Source: Chrysomallon squamiferum
Taxonomy: Eukaryota > Mollusca > Gastropoda > Neomphalida > Peltospiridae
DNA: 10,000 bases
Reading direction: 5' to 3'
Assembly (NCBI GenBank): GCA_012295275.1
Contig: CM022673.1
Location: 3,026,105 to 3,036,104, forward strand
Shown here: positions 1-8,308 of the stretch, one piece after another
How positions within the stretch are numbered: the stretch's first letter is position 1
Layout of the letters: each line of letters begins with the position of its first letter
Program-made: the position numbers and the translations under genes
The notes under the pieces: model-generated
The model's input: only the letters and a program-made list of their open reading frames with translations
Told to the model about the DNA's origin: nothing
Database searches by the model: none

Positions 1-2
1 TT

Positions 3-60
3 AAAGTTGTGAAGCAATGGTTGGAACGGGAAATATTTATTTTGTTGAAAACTAATGCAG
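3..60 (+). CDS. possible 3' end of an internal coding exon (partial, unrecognised)
   Basis: Only one of the three + frames stays open from the window edge to position 60; it reads KVVKQWLEREIFILLKTNA plus one base of the next codon. It stops exactly at ATGCAG|GTAAGATT, a near-consensus 5' splice site, so an exon ending in phase 1 is the simplest reading. The peptide has the charge and hydrophobic pattern of an amphipathic helix; I do not recognise a family. The 5' boundary lies outside or at the edge of the window. A second copy of most of this segment occurs at 1041-1079 with mostly conservative codon changes. It could instead be part of a dispersed repeat that happens to precede a GTAAG. 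The next exon candidate (518 onward) does not match its phase by one base, which lowers confidence. Confidence 0.33.
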
Positions 61-66
61 GTAAGA
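58..66 (+). promoter_or_regulatory. candidate 5' splice donor CAG|GTAAGA
   Basis: CAG followed by GTAAGA matches the metazoan donor consensus at nearly every position, and it falls where the open frame of the preceding segment ends. This is the best donor seen in the gene-like left part of the window. It would begin an intron of about 457 bp if the acceptor at 516-517 is used. Confidence 0.45.
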
Positions 67-145
67 TTCATCCACACGTTAATAATTAAATCATTTGAAA
101 AAACGACAGCAACAACATTTCCTTACTATTGCCGTTATTAGTACT

Positions 146-379
146 TCCACTACCACTACTATTACTACTTCTACTACTACTACTGCTACTCCTAATATCA
201 CTACAGCGACTGCTGCTGTTAGTATTACACTGTTTCTACTGTTACTACGACAACGACTGTTGCCACGGAGAATACTGTTGCAGCTACTATTACTGCTACA
301 GCTACGACAATTATAACTGCATCTTTTAGGATTACTACCATATATACGTCTTCTACAATTACCACTACTACTACTACTG
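146..379. repeat. imperfect ACT/CTG-type trinucleotide repeat
   Basis: A degenerate run of ACT, ACA, GCT and ATT triplets, with its purest part near 362-378. It gives spurious open frames rich in T/I/S or L on translation. It sits in what would be the intron after the first exon candidate. Confidence 0.8.
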
Positions 380-451
380 TAATAATAATAATAATAATAA
401 TAACAATAACAATAACAATAACAATAACAATAACAATAATAATAATAATAA
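380..451. repeat. (AAT)n - (AACAAT)n - (AAT)n microsatellite
   Basis: Uninterrupted AAT triplets pass into AACAAT hexamers and then back to AAT. The hexamer block looks like a derived variant of the triplet array, since each unit is two triplets differing by one base. Confidence 0.9.
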
Positions 452-517
452 ATTTGATAATTTTTAAAATAAATTTTTTTAGTAATTCTTTCTTTCGTTC
501 TTTATTTTAATCTTAAG

Positions 518-743
518 GATTCCTTCCAATGTTGAGATATGTGAGAAGGTGTTTAAAGACAACATTTGGGCGGAGTACAAGAGGAAGGTGCTCACGGAGA
601 CTGTAATGCAGCAGAGACAGATGAACATCTCACAGGTGCCAGTCACCTCCAAGGGCTCCAGCGGGTGGGCCCGGTGGCCTGGCTACGACGTCAACGCCGA
701 CGTGAAAACAAGCCGACTTTGTGCCAGGAACACACGTTCCGAG
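518..743 (+). CDS. candidate internal coding exon, unrecognised protein (3' end uncertain)
   Basis: A pyrimidine-rich stretch (486-513) ends in TTAAG, giving an acceptor at 516-517. From 519 a frame reads IPSNVEICEKVFKDNIWAEY and continues as a basic helix-like segment (KRKVLTETVMQQRQMN), then a Ser/Gly/Trp-rich part (SSGWARWPGYDVNADVK). The frame stays open to 841, but the GC-rich, high-GC3 part ends near 745, so the exon probably ends before that. Codons here mostly end in G or C, while flanking DNA is strongly AT-rich; this is the main evidence for coding. If it splices to the exon at 1231 it must end in phase 0. Phase-0 donors are CAG|GTGCCA (635/636), GAC|GTGAAA (701/702) and GAG|GTTACC (743/744); none is strong. 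I do not recognise the protein. Confidence is moderate that it is coding and low for the exact end. Confidence 0.45.
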
Positions 744-766
744 GTTACCACACAACCAGTTTGTGC

Positions 767-803
767 TACATTACATTACATTATATTACATTATATTATA
801 TAT
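767..803. repeat. pentanucleotide repeat (ACATT/ATATT)n
   Basis: Units of ACATT and ATATT alternate for about 37 bp, ending in a TATATAAAA string. It lies between the GC-rich exon candidate and the antisense tRNA, and probably marks the start of intron sequence. Confidence 0.8.
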
Positions 804-827
804 AAAACCAGAAAGAAGAAGAGAGAG

Positions 828-837
828 AAAAAAAAAA
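828..837 (-). terminator. RNA polymerase III poly-T terminator
   Basis: Ten A on the + strand give T10 on the minus strand, starting three bases beyond the tRNA discriminator base. Pol III stops at runs of four or more T, so this is ample and supports an expressed tRNA gene. Confidence 0.85.
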
Positions 838-851
838 TTTAGCCCAACGTG

Positions 852-862
852 GGGCTCGAACC
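852..862 (-). promoter_or_regulatory. Pol III B box (internal promoter)
   Basis: GGTTCGAGCCC on the minus strand, at tRNA bases 52-62, is a full match to the B box GGTTCRANNCC. Spacing from the A box is normal for an intronless tRNA. Confidence 0.88.
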
Positions 863-894
863 CACGACCCCGAGATTAAGAGTCTCGTGCTCTA

Positions 895-906
895 CCGACT
901 GAGCTA
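895..906 (-). promoter_or_regulatory. Pol III A box (internal promoter)
   Basis: TAGCTCAGTCGG on the minus strand, at tRNA bases 8-19, matches the A-box consensus TRGCNNAGYNGG bound by TFIIIC. Confidence 0.85.
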
Positions 907-913
907 GCCAGGC

Positions 914-1040
914 CTATAGAACATCGTTACATTTCTCTCTATCATCTACAAACTTCCACCCAGTTCTGCAAAATTTAGCAATTATTATGTAATTACGTTT
1001 AAATTATAATAATAATAATTAATAAGAGTCGAATTTATTC
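914..1040. other. AT-rich intron-like stretch
   Basis: This covers the 5' flank of the tRNA gene and a short AAT run (1005-1021). No exon signal was seen, apart from the weak TTTATTCAG acceptor-like string just before the repeated segment at 1041. Confidence 0.4.
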
Positions 1041-1079
1041 AGTTGTGAGGCAATGGTTGGAACGGGAAATATTTATTTT
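1041..1079 (+). repeat. second copy of the left-edge 39-bp segment
   Basis: Positions 5-43 and 1041-1079 match at 37 of 39 bases by my reading frame comparison if the last codon difference is counted, and at 38 or so over the core. In the same frame as the first copy it reads VVRQWLEREIFILMKS. Changes are K to R, L to M and T to S plus one silent change, which resembles protein-level constraint. It is preceded by TTATTCAG, an acceptor-like string, and followed by AAAA|GTATCA, a weak donor; those would bound a 45-base phase 1-1 exon (1043-1087). That is speculative. It could equally be a decayed exon duplicate or a piece of a dispersed repeat. Confidence 0.75.
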
Positions 1080-1089
1080 AATGAAAAGT

Positions 1090-1186
1090 ATCATCATCAA
1101 TGATTGTTGTTACTGTTATTGTTATTATTGTTATTATTATTATTATAATTATTATTATTATTATTATAATTATTATTATTATTAAT
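1090..1186. repeat. (TTA)n / ATC / TGT trinucleotide repeat
   Basis: ATC triplets pass into TGT/TAT and then into long TTA runs broken by two TAA junctions. It ends just before the polypyrimidine tract of the next exon and encodes only spurious Y- or I-rich peptides. Confidence 0.9.
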
Positions 1187-1188
1187 TT

Positions 1189-1230
1189 CCAGCTCTTCTT
1201 CTTTTCTCTCTTTTCTCTCCTTTTCTTTAG
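1189..1230 (+). promoter_or_regulatory. strong polypyrimidine tract and 3' splice acceptor
   Basis: About 40 bases that are almost wholly C and T (CTCTTCTTCTTTTCTC and onward) end in TTTCTTTAG at 1230. No other AG occurs in the 30 bases before it. The exon frame that follows has an in-frame TAG exactly at this site (1228-1230), so the reading frame can only be entered by splicing here. TTAATTTCC at the upstream end could hold a branch point. Confidence 0.8.
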
Positions 1231-1629
1231 ATAAGTGTATTTGAATTCGTCAACATCTCGCCAGTACGCGGGTCGTTCACCACGCCAACAGCAGCAGCAG
1301 CCCACGTCACGAAACAGACAGACGCGACGACGTCAGCAAACAGACCGAGGTACAGACGTCCGCCGGAGACGAGAACTCAGGCAGCCGAGCCCGTCGTTGT
1401 GACGAACGAGACGTCTGTGATGTTGAGGCCACATCCGACCCGCAACATCTTCGAACTGAGAGCCAACCTGAACAGGGTCAAAAAGAAAATAGAACTGAAC
1501 CAAAAGAAACTGAACCAGACAAACAATGCCTCGTCTACAAGCAACGCCTCGTCTACAAGCAACGCCTCGTCTACAAACAACGCCTCGTCTACAAACAACG
1601 TGTTTTTAACCGCGCCAGACTGCGAGTAG
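1231..1629 (+). CDS. terminal coding exon of an unrecognised split gene
   Basis: After the acceptor at 1230 only the frame starting at 1231 avoids an immediate stop; the others hit TAA at 1232 or TGA at 1242. It stays open for 132 codons to TAG at 1627-1629, so the upstream exon must end in phase 0. The peptide starts ISVFEFVNISPVRGS, then has a run of four Ala, a Thr/Ala-rich part, a basic Pro/Arg-rich part (NRPRYRRPPETR), a helix-like segment rich in Leu, Asn, Lys and Glu (LRANLNRVKKKIELNQKKLN) and finally four copies of a NASST repeat before NNVFLTAPDCE. The composition is GC-rich with high GC3, in sharp contrast to its flanks. Much of it looks disordered. I do not recognise the family, and the tail may be lineage specific. 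The coding call rests on the open frame, base composition and splice signal together. Confidence 0.65.
   Translation: MSVFEFVNISPVRGSFTTPTAAAAHVTKQTDATTSANRPRYRRPPETRTQAAEPVVVTNETSVMLRPHPTRNIFELRANLNRVKKKIELNQKKLNQTNNASSTSNASSTSNASSTNNASSTNNVFLTAPDCE
1522..1599 (+). repeat. coding 18-bp minisatellite, four units (core NASST)
   Basis: Four near-identical 18-base units (core GCC TCG TCT ACA followed by AGC AAC or AAC AAC) lie in frame in the terminal exon. Each unit contains NAS, an N-x-S sequence. Units differ at only a few bases (AAT/AAC; AGC/AAC), which suggests recent expansion. Because 18 is a multiple of three, copy-number change would keep the frame. Confidence 0.92.
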
Positions 1630-1695
1630 CAGACGAGACAAAGTTCACTGGTTTTCATTTCTCTGATGGACAAAGCACGCCACATTTGTTTGTTT

Positions 1696-1735
1696 ATTTA
1701 TTTATTTCTACAATTTTTATTTATTTATTTATTTA
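1696..1735 (+). promoter_or_regulatory. AU-rich element, six ATTTA pentamers
   Basis: ATTTA occurs at 1696, 1700, 1719, 1723, 1727 and 1731, partly as overlapping TTATTTATT nonamers, 67 to 106 bases after the stop codon. Overlapping AUUUA motifs in 3' UTRs are known to recruit decay or stabilising proteins. TTTA repeats elsewhere in the window (near 6049 and 7806) show that it may be only a tetranucleotide repeat. Confidence 0.35.
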
Positions 1736-2017
1736 TGTACACTATATGTATCTTTTTTATATAATTATTATTATTTTTTAAAATGAATTAAAAATCATTG
1801 AAAACATAAAGGTTAAGTCTTATATATAGACACTGTTCGAAAGAGAAGAAAAATTTCGATAACAAAACAAAGGAGAGAAAAAAATATTTTTATTTCTTTT
1901 ATTTCTCTCTCTTTCTCACTCGATATATATATATAACACAACATTGTTCAGATTCTATTTTATAACTACGTATATGACAGAGGCCATAGCAAGACAATCT
2001 ATCAAGCTTACATAAAT

Positions 2018-2043
2018 AATAAAAACACCAACATAACAATAAA
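2018..2043 (+). promoter_or_regulatory. two candidate poly(A) signals
   Basis: AATAAA lies at 2018-2023 and 2038-2043, about 390-410 bases past the stop. A third AATAAA is at 2224-2229, and ATTAAA is at 1787-1792. In AT-rich DNA such hexamers are common by chance; no clear GT-rich downstream element picks one out. Confidence 0.25.
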
Positions 2044-2280
2044 CAGCCAAAAAAAAAAAACCAAAACAACCCAAAACATTATCCCAACAAAATCCTTTTG
2101 TCAGTTACGCCTAAAGAGTTACGAACGAAATGCCAGACAGAAATCAATGAATTATCACATCCAAATTCATAGAATACAAAACCAAAGAGATAAAAGAAGC
2201 TAAAAACTTATGCACAGACTGTAAATAAAAGTACATTAGGACAGTGATCGAGAAAACGCTGTAGCCATTGTGCCCTGGAG

Positions 2281-2420
2281 AAGGCGAGTTAGGAATGATC
2301 AGGTTTGTTGTGAGACTGTGTTAAAGGCGAGTTAGGAATGATCAGGTTTGTTGTGAGACTGTGTTAAAGGCGAGTTAGGAATAATCAGGTTTGTTGTGAG
2401 ACTGTGTTAAAGGCGAGTTA
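2281..2420. repeat. 43-bp minisatellite, three units plus a partial fourth
   Basis: The unit begins AAAGGCGAGTTAGGAATGAT and recurs with period 43 (GGCGAG at 2283, 2326, 2369 and 2412). Copies are almost identical; the third has ATAATC for ATGATC. The fourth breaks off after GGCGAGTTA. High identity suggests recent tandem duplication or gene conversion. Confidence 0.95.
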
Positions 2421-2585
2421 CTGTTGGTTACAAGGGAGGGAAGTCTACTGAGGATACAGAGCCCGCAGCGTGAAGTCTCTGTCTTACGAAAGTGCAGAAA
2501 TGACGGCGTTAACATTAATGAATGAATATTTTATCGATATGATGTATAAAAGGGTTGTTTCGTTTGAAACATACTGGTTTCTTAA
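2421..2585. other. unique sequence, no feature seen
   Basis: A moderately GC-balanced stretch between two repeats. It contains GAAGTCT twice (near 2440 and 2472) but shows no usable frame or splice pair. Confidence 0.4.
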
Positions 2586-2669
2586 ATAATCATCATCATC
2601 ATCATTATTATTTTTGTTTTTATTGTCGTTTTCATCATTAAAAAAAAAAAATTACAGTAATAAGAAAAA

Positions 2670-2700
<31 letters not shown>

Positions 2701-2785
2701 AACAAAACAACAACAACAACAACAACAACAATAATAATAATAATAATAATATTCTTCTTCTTCTTCTTCTTATTATTATTAATAC
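2586..2785. repeat. composite trinucleotide block (ATC, AAG, CAA, TAA, TTC, TTA)
   Basis: Successive arrays of ATC, poly-A, (AAG)10 at 2671-2700, (CAA)n, (TAA)n, (TTC)6 at 2752-2769 and TTA. The AAG and TTC parts are complementary, so 2668-2690 and 2752-2774 can pair over 23 bases around a 61-base loop. Translated frames on both strands are pure repeat products. Confidence 0.92.
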
Positions 2786-4718
<1,933 letters not shown>

Positions 4719-4737
4719 GATAGATAGATAGATAGAT
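4719..4737. repeat. short (GATA)n tract
   Basis: Four GATA units plus GAT. Too short to say more. Confidence 0.9.
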
Positions 4738-4769
4738 TCATTTACCTCTTTTCATTTTACTTGTTCTGT

Positions 4770-5017
<248 letters not shown>

Positions 5018-5200
5018 CGGGGTCTTTATCATGTTATGTCCAGAAACTGACGCGATTATGTACACGAAAGCAAAATATATTATCATGACCTTTTTTATAC
5101 AGGAATCACAGAGTTCTTAATGAACGACGAGTTGGCAACATTTCTTGTTTCCAAGGACAAACATTCGTTTTACATATATCTATAGGACGTACTTAAAAAA
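5018..5200. other. unique sequence, no feature seen
   Basis: Short AT-rich stretch between repeats with no exon or RNA signal. Confidence 0.4.
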
Positions 5201-5227
5201 CAACAACAACAACAACAACAACAACAA
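5201..5227. repeat. (CAA)9 microsatellite
   Basis: Pure CAA triplets preceded by A6 and followed by a degenerate ACAACAAAAC tail. Confidence 0.93.
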
Positions 5228-5311
5228 AAAACAACAAAACAATCCAATCTGCAGCACACACTCTATTGAATGAACAGCTTAGTGTCTGTCTCTTGACCCT
5301 CGGTTGATTCT

Positions 5312-5671
5312 TTGATAGGCTGGTGGAATCCAATATGTGGTGTTTCTTGCGGGCTAAGTCGTATTAATCTCAATCTGATCAGTGACAGAACTGTCGAGCC
5401 AGGTCGATGGGCTGAGATCCACTACGTCGCAGAGAAACCAACAACTGTCGCCGATCTGTCAGTTCTTTCTGTCAGTCGAGAACAATCAATACGTACCTTA
5501 ACAATTCCCCTTCTTGTTTTTCTTTTCTTTTCTCATTTTCTCTTTATTCCGAGAAGACTGCAGACAGATCAGGGATACTCTTGTGTTATTGTTGTTGTGC
5601 TGGAACTGATGCAGGAAATCGCACCTGTCGTTTGTATATATTTTATCTGTATCATACAACGTTGTGTCTGA
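5312..5671 (+). CDS. open frame of doubtful status, possible spliced exon
   Basis: A 119-codon frame opens with TTG (no ATG until late in the frame) and ends TGA at 5669-5671. The first half (GWWNPICGVSCGLSRINLN, then a stretch ending near EKPTTVADLS) is less AT-rich than its flanks. TTGATAG at 5318 after a weak pyrimidine stretch could be an acceptor. The second half crosses a CTTTTC-rich tract (about 5508-5545) that could itself be the polypyrimidine tract of another acceptor, ending near TTCCGAG|AAGAC. Nothing is recognised. A frame this long can occur by chance once or so in 10 kb of this composition. Confidence 0.18.
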   Translation: MIGWWNPICGVSCGLSRINLNLISDRTVEPGRWAEIHYVAEKPTTVADLSVLSVSREQSIRTLTIPLLVFLFFSHFLFIPRRLQTDQGYSCVIVVVLELMQEIAPVVCIYFICIIQRCV

Positions 5672-5946
5672 TGTTGTGACGTCTCCACTGATGCATGTCA
5701 GTTAGGCTAGTGGAATATAATATAAACATTTATTGTCATTTAGACAATGTGTAGATATCGAGGTACTGACGTATCTGTAAAAGTGTTTGCGTGTATGTTA
5801 TAGATTCAACAGCATGTTTAATAATATAAAATCTCCATTGATTGTTATTTGCTGGTCATTTCTCTGGACTACTGGAGCATGTAACCTTTATTGTCTACCA
5901 GGAGACATTGTGTTTACTGAAAGATGGTAAACTTAAAGTGGGTCCA

Positions 5947-5948
<2 letters not shown>
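5672..5948. other. non-coding stretch, no feature seen
   Basis: AT-rich sequence with no frame, splice pair or RNA signal that I can support. Confidence 0.4.

Positions 5949-5990
<42 letters not shown>
5949..5990. repeat. perfect 42-bp palindrome on (TA)18
   Basis: GTG, then 36 bases of pure TA, then CAC: a perfect inverted repeat able to extrude a cruciform. It comes from a TA microsatellite with symmetric flanks. Confidence 0.95.
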
Positions 5991-6750
5991 GTATATAAAG
6001 CAATATGTATAATTATCTAATACAATGGCTAACAGTTATACAGATAATGTATTATTTATTTATTTATTTGTTTTGTTTTGTGTATTTGTTTATTTATTTA
6101 TTAAATCAATTAATAGAATTATAGGTGTTAAAAAAAGAGTATCTGATATTAATGGACATTCACATTATCAAAACGTATCCATTGCTTTTCGGATTTTAGT
6201 AATATTGACGCATGAAGAAACTTTAAATCTGCTGAACATAAAACTAGATAAAATTTGATAATAAAATATATATTTACTGTCAAATTTTAAATTAAACGCC
6301 CACGTATTGTCATATTCTAATTTATTGTTTGCAGTTTTAAAAGTGTTATCGTCAGTTGTTTTCGCATATTAATAAAAACTGTACGTGAAAAAAGGAATTA
6401 AAGTAACGAATGACCCAAGCACATGTAATAATTTTTGATTCCAGGAAAAAAAGTTACATTTATTAATTAAGATTAAGAAATATCTTAGAATTTAAAGATA
6501 GATTAAACACATTTTTGTCAGAATTTTTTTTTTTTTGTTAATGTTAGTGATTTAGGCGGATGTTCCACCCAGTACCACGAAGAAATTCTGCCAATTACAA
6601 CAAGATCTTTTGACGCATTTTCACCACAACTTTGTTTTGCATATTAAACATACTTCTGATACTACAGCAAGCTGGAGAATATATAGTGAAACACATTTTA
6701 ACCTAAGACATTTTATAAATTATTTACAATAGGAAGTCCTTAGTTTAAAT
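5991..6750. other. AT-rich non-coding stretch with a TTTA repeat
   Basis: A TTTA/TTTG repeat at about 6049-6104 creates a hydrophobic-looking 77-codon frame (6025-6258) that is probably an artefact of the repeat. A T run lies near 6525-6536. Nothing else was seen. Confidence 0.45.
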
Positions 6751-6754
6751 CTTT

Positions 6755-6887
6755 CCTAATCAGTAAGCTAGATCTAATCCTTGCTAACTGATCCTAATTA
6801 ATAAGTGTAACAAGTCACCACCCCTGCACTATATGAAGCCTCTTTCTTTAATCTAGCCTAATCAATAAGCTTAACAATTACCCCATG
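6755..6887. repeat. three diverged copies of a CCTAATcAaTAAG motif
   Basis: CCTAATCAGTAAGCT (6755), CCTAATTAATAAGTGTAACA (6793) and CCTAATCAATAAGCTTAACA (6857) share a core of about 15-20 bases. Spacing is unequal (38 and 64), so this is either an old degraded tandem repeat or chance. Confidence 0.4.
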
Positions 6888-7800
6888 CATACCATCATGC
6901 CACATTCAATACTCTATTTAATTACTGTATTTTTTTCATTAACAACTTCGAATGTTTTATAAAAACTTTCAGACAGAACCGAAAACAGATACCGTTGTTT
7001 TTCATAAACCGGAAGATTGACCGAACTTACCCAAAATTAAATAAAACTAATATATAATATAGAAAACCTGATGTACATATATATATATAAATTGATATTG
7101 ATTTCCAAAAAACGGATAGATATTAAACCTCAGAAATTCGATGAACCTGAAAAGGCAGGCTATTTGAATTCAGGTATTTTAAAGTCCTTTAAGGATCTGG
7201 GTTAAGAATTATAATAAGTAGGTTCCAGAAAAAAGAAGTAATTTTAACAAACTTAGGCCAGATAATTAATTAACGTACATAATTAGTTGAAAGGATTAAC
7301 TCAGATAAAGGAACAGAGTAGCTCAGTAGTAGAATGAGGTGTAGTAGATCGCAAGATCACTTTTTCAAGGAAGCCCACAACAGCTTTTTTCCCGTTACAG
7401 TTGGTTCTCCTTGTCACACAATATACAAAATGCAAACGAGCTTTGTAAATGTCATTTCGTTCTAACACGGTGTACAGTGATCATCAATCTAGTATTCTGT
7501 TAGATATATTTAATTTACATATTTACATATTCACGGCAGGCATATTATAAATTATTATGGAGGATGTCATATGATCACCATCGTAGATATAAAGTGCATA
7601 TTAAATGCTGTGGTGGATATTACGCTGCAGTTGCTACATTAAACGTCGTTGCAAGCAGCAAGGCTTCATCGGATATTAAATGTGGGTTCATCTCCATCCT
7701 GGAATAATATATGCGTGTTGAGTATTGTTCAGTTAATCGTTTTTTTATTATCAGTACATGTTTTATTAAGTTTTCCAGTATCTTTCTGATGATAACAACT
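6888..7800. other. AT-rich non-coding stretch, no gene seen
   Basis: This includes a short TA run near 7077-7089 and a weak tRNA-like string at 7319-7370. Frames are short and uninformative; no exon-like GC-rich island was seen. Confidence 0.45.
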
Positions 7801-8221
7801 GCATGGTATTATTTATTTATTTATTTATTTACTATTATTATTTTTTCTTTCATCGTTGACATACATTTTGGTCACCTAGAGCTCTATCTACACAACAGAC
7901 CATGAAGACAGTGTCATTAAATAAACTTCGTACTGCATATCGGTCGTGATGTCAGCAGATAAAATAATAAAACGTCCATCAATTCAGATCCCAAAGTACC
8001 TTCAGATAGCTTACAAACAGTTATGGATTTTCTATTAATCACTTTATTTTCTGCGGCAAGAAACACAGTTTTGCTTTGACTGTACAATGACCCTCACCAA
8101 ACTGTTTCTCCCCCGAAACAAAAAACAACAACACGTGAATCAATATTTTGCAATTATCTGCATGTGAAAAGATTTACACATTTCACCACGAAGAGTATCG
8201 CTAATGTTAGACATTCAGAAC
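7801..8221. other. non-coding stretch with a short TTTA repeat
   Basis: ATTT tetramers at about 7808-7832. The rest shows no coding or RNA signal. Confidence 0.45.
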
Positions 8222-8226
8222 AGAGA

Positions 8227-8308
<82 letters not shown>

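Larger units (their letters stand above)
841..913 (-). tRNA. tRNA-Lys-CTT: tRNA-Lys (anticodon CUU)
   Basis: The minus strand gives a complete 73-base cloverleaf: 7-bp acceptor, D arm GCTC/GAGC, anticodon stem CGAGA/TCTCG around loop CTCTTAA, 5-base variable region GGGTC, and T arm GTGGG/CCCAC around TTCGAGC. The anticodon CTT (+ strand 878-880) reads the lysine codon AAG. There is no intron and no encoded CCA, as usual in eukaryotes. The sequence is very close to the widely conserved animal tRNA-Lys(CUU). Differences from that remembered consensus are U4 in place of C4, C27-G43 in place of U27-A43 (a compensated change) and U73 in place of G73. U4-G69, G5-U68 and G6-U67 make three wobble pairs in a row in the acceptor. 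It lies antisense between two exon candidates of the + strand gene. It may be a working gene or a young variant copy. Confidence 0.92.
1630..2280 (+). other. probable 3' UTR and downstream AT-rich DNA
   Basis: This follows the TAG of the terminal exon. It holds the AUUUA cluster, a variant ATTAAA (1787-1792), a short TA run near 1924-1935, an A run (2049-2060) and three AATAAA strings. No open frame of note was seen. How far the transcript extends cannot be read from sequence. Confidence 0.5.

Noticed and set aside
566-805. Second + frame overlapping the GC-rich exon candidate
   Set aside because: Alternative-frame shadow with poorer third-position bias than the frame starting at 519.
799-807. 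TATATAAAA string as a TATA box
   Set aside because: It is the end of a pentanucleotide repeat with no start site or gene placed downstream on the + strand.
1377-1685. 102-codon minus-strand frame with a VDEAL-type repeat
   Set aside because: It is the antisense shadow of the terminal exon and its 18-bp minisatellite; the + frame has the splice acceptor and better codon use.
6025-6258. 77-codon + frame with a hydrophobic segment
   Set aside because: The hydrophobic part is the TTTA/TTTG repeat, the rest is AT-rich with no coding bias, and no splice or promoter support was seen.
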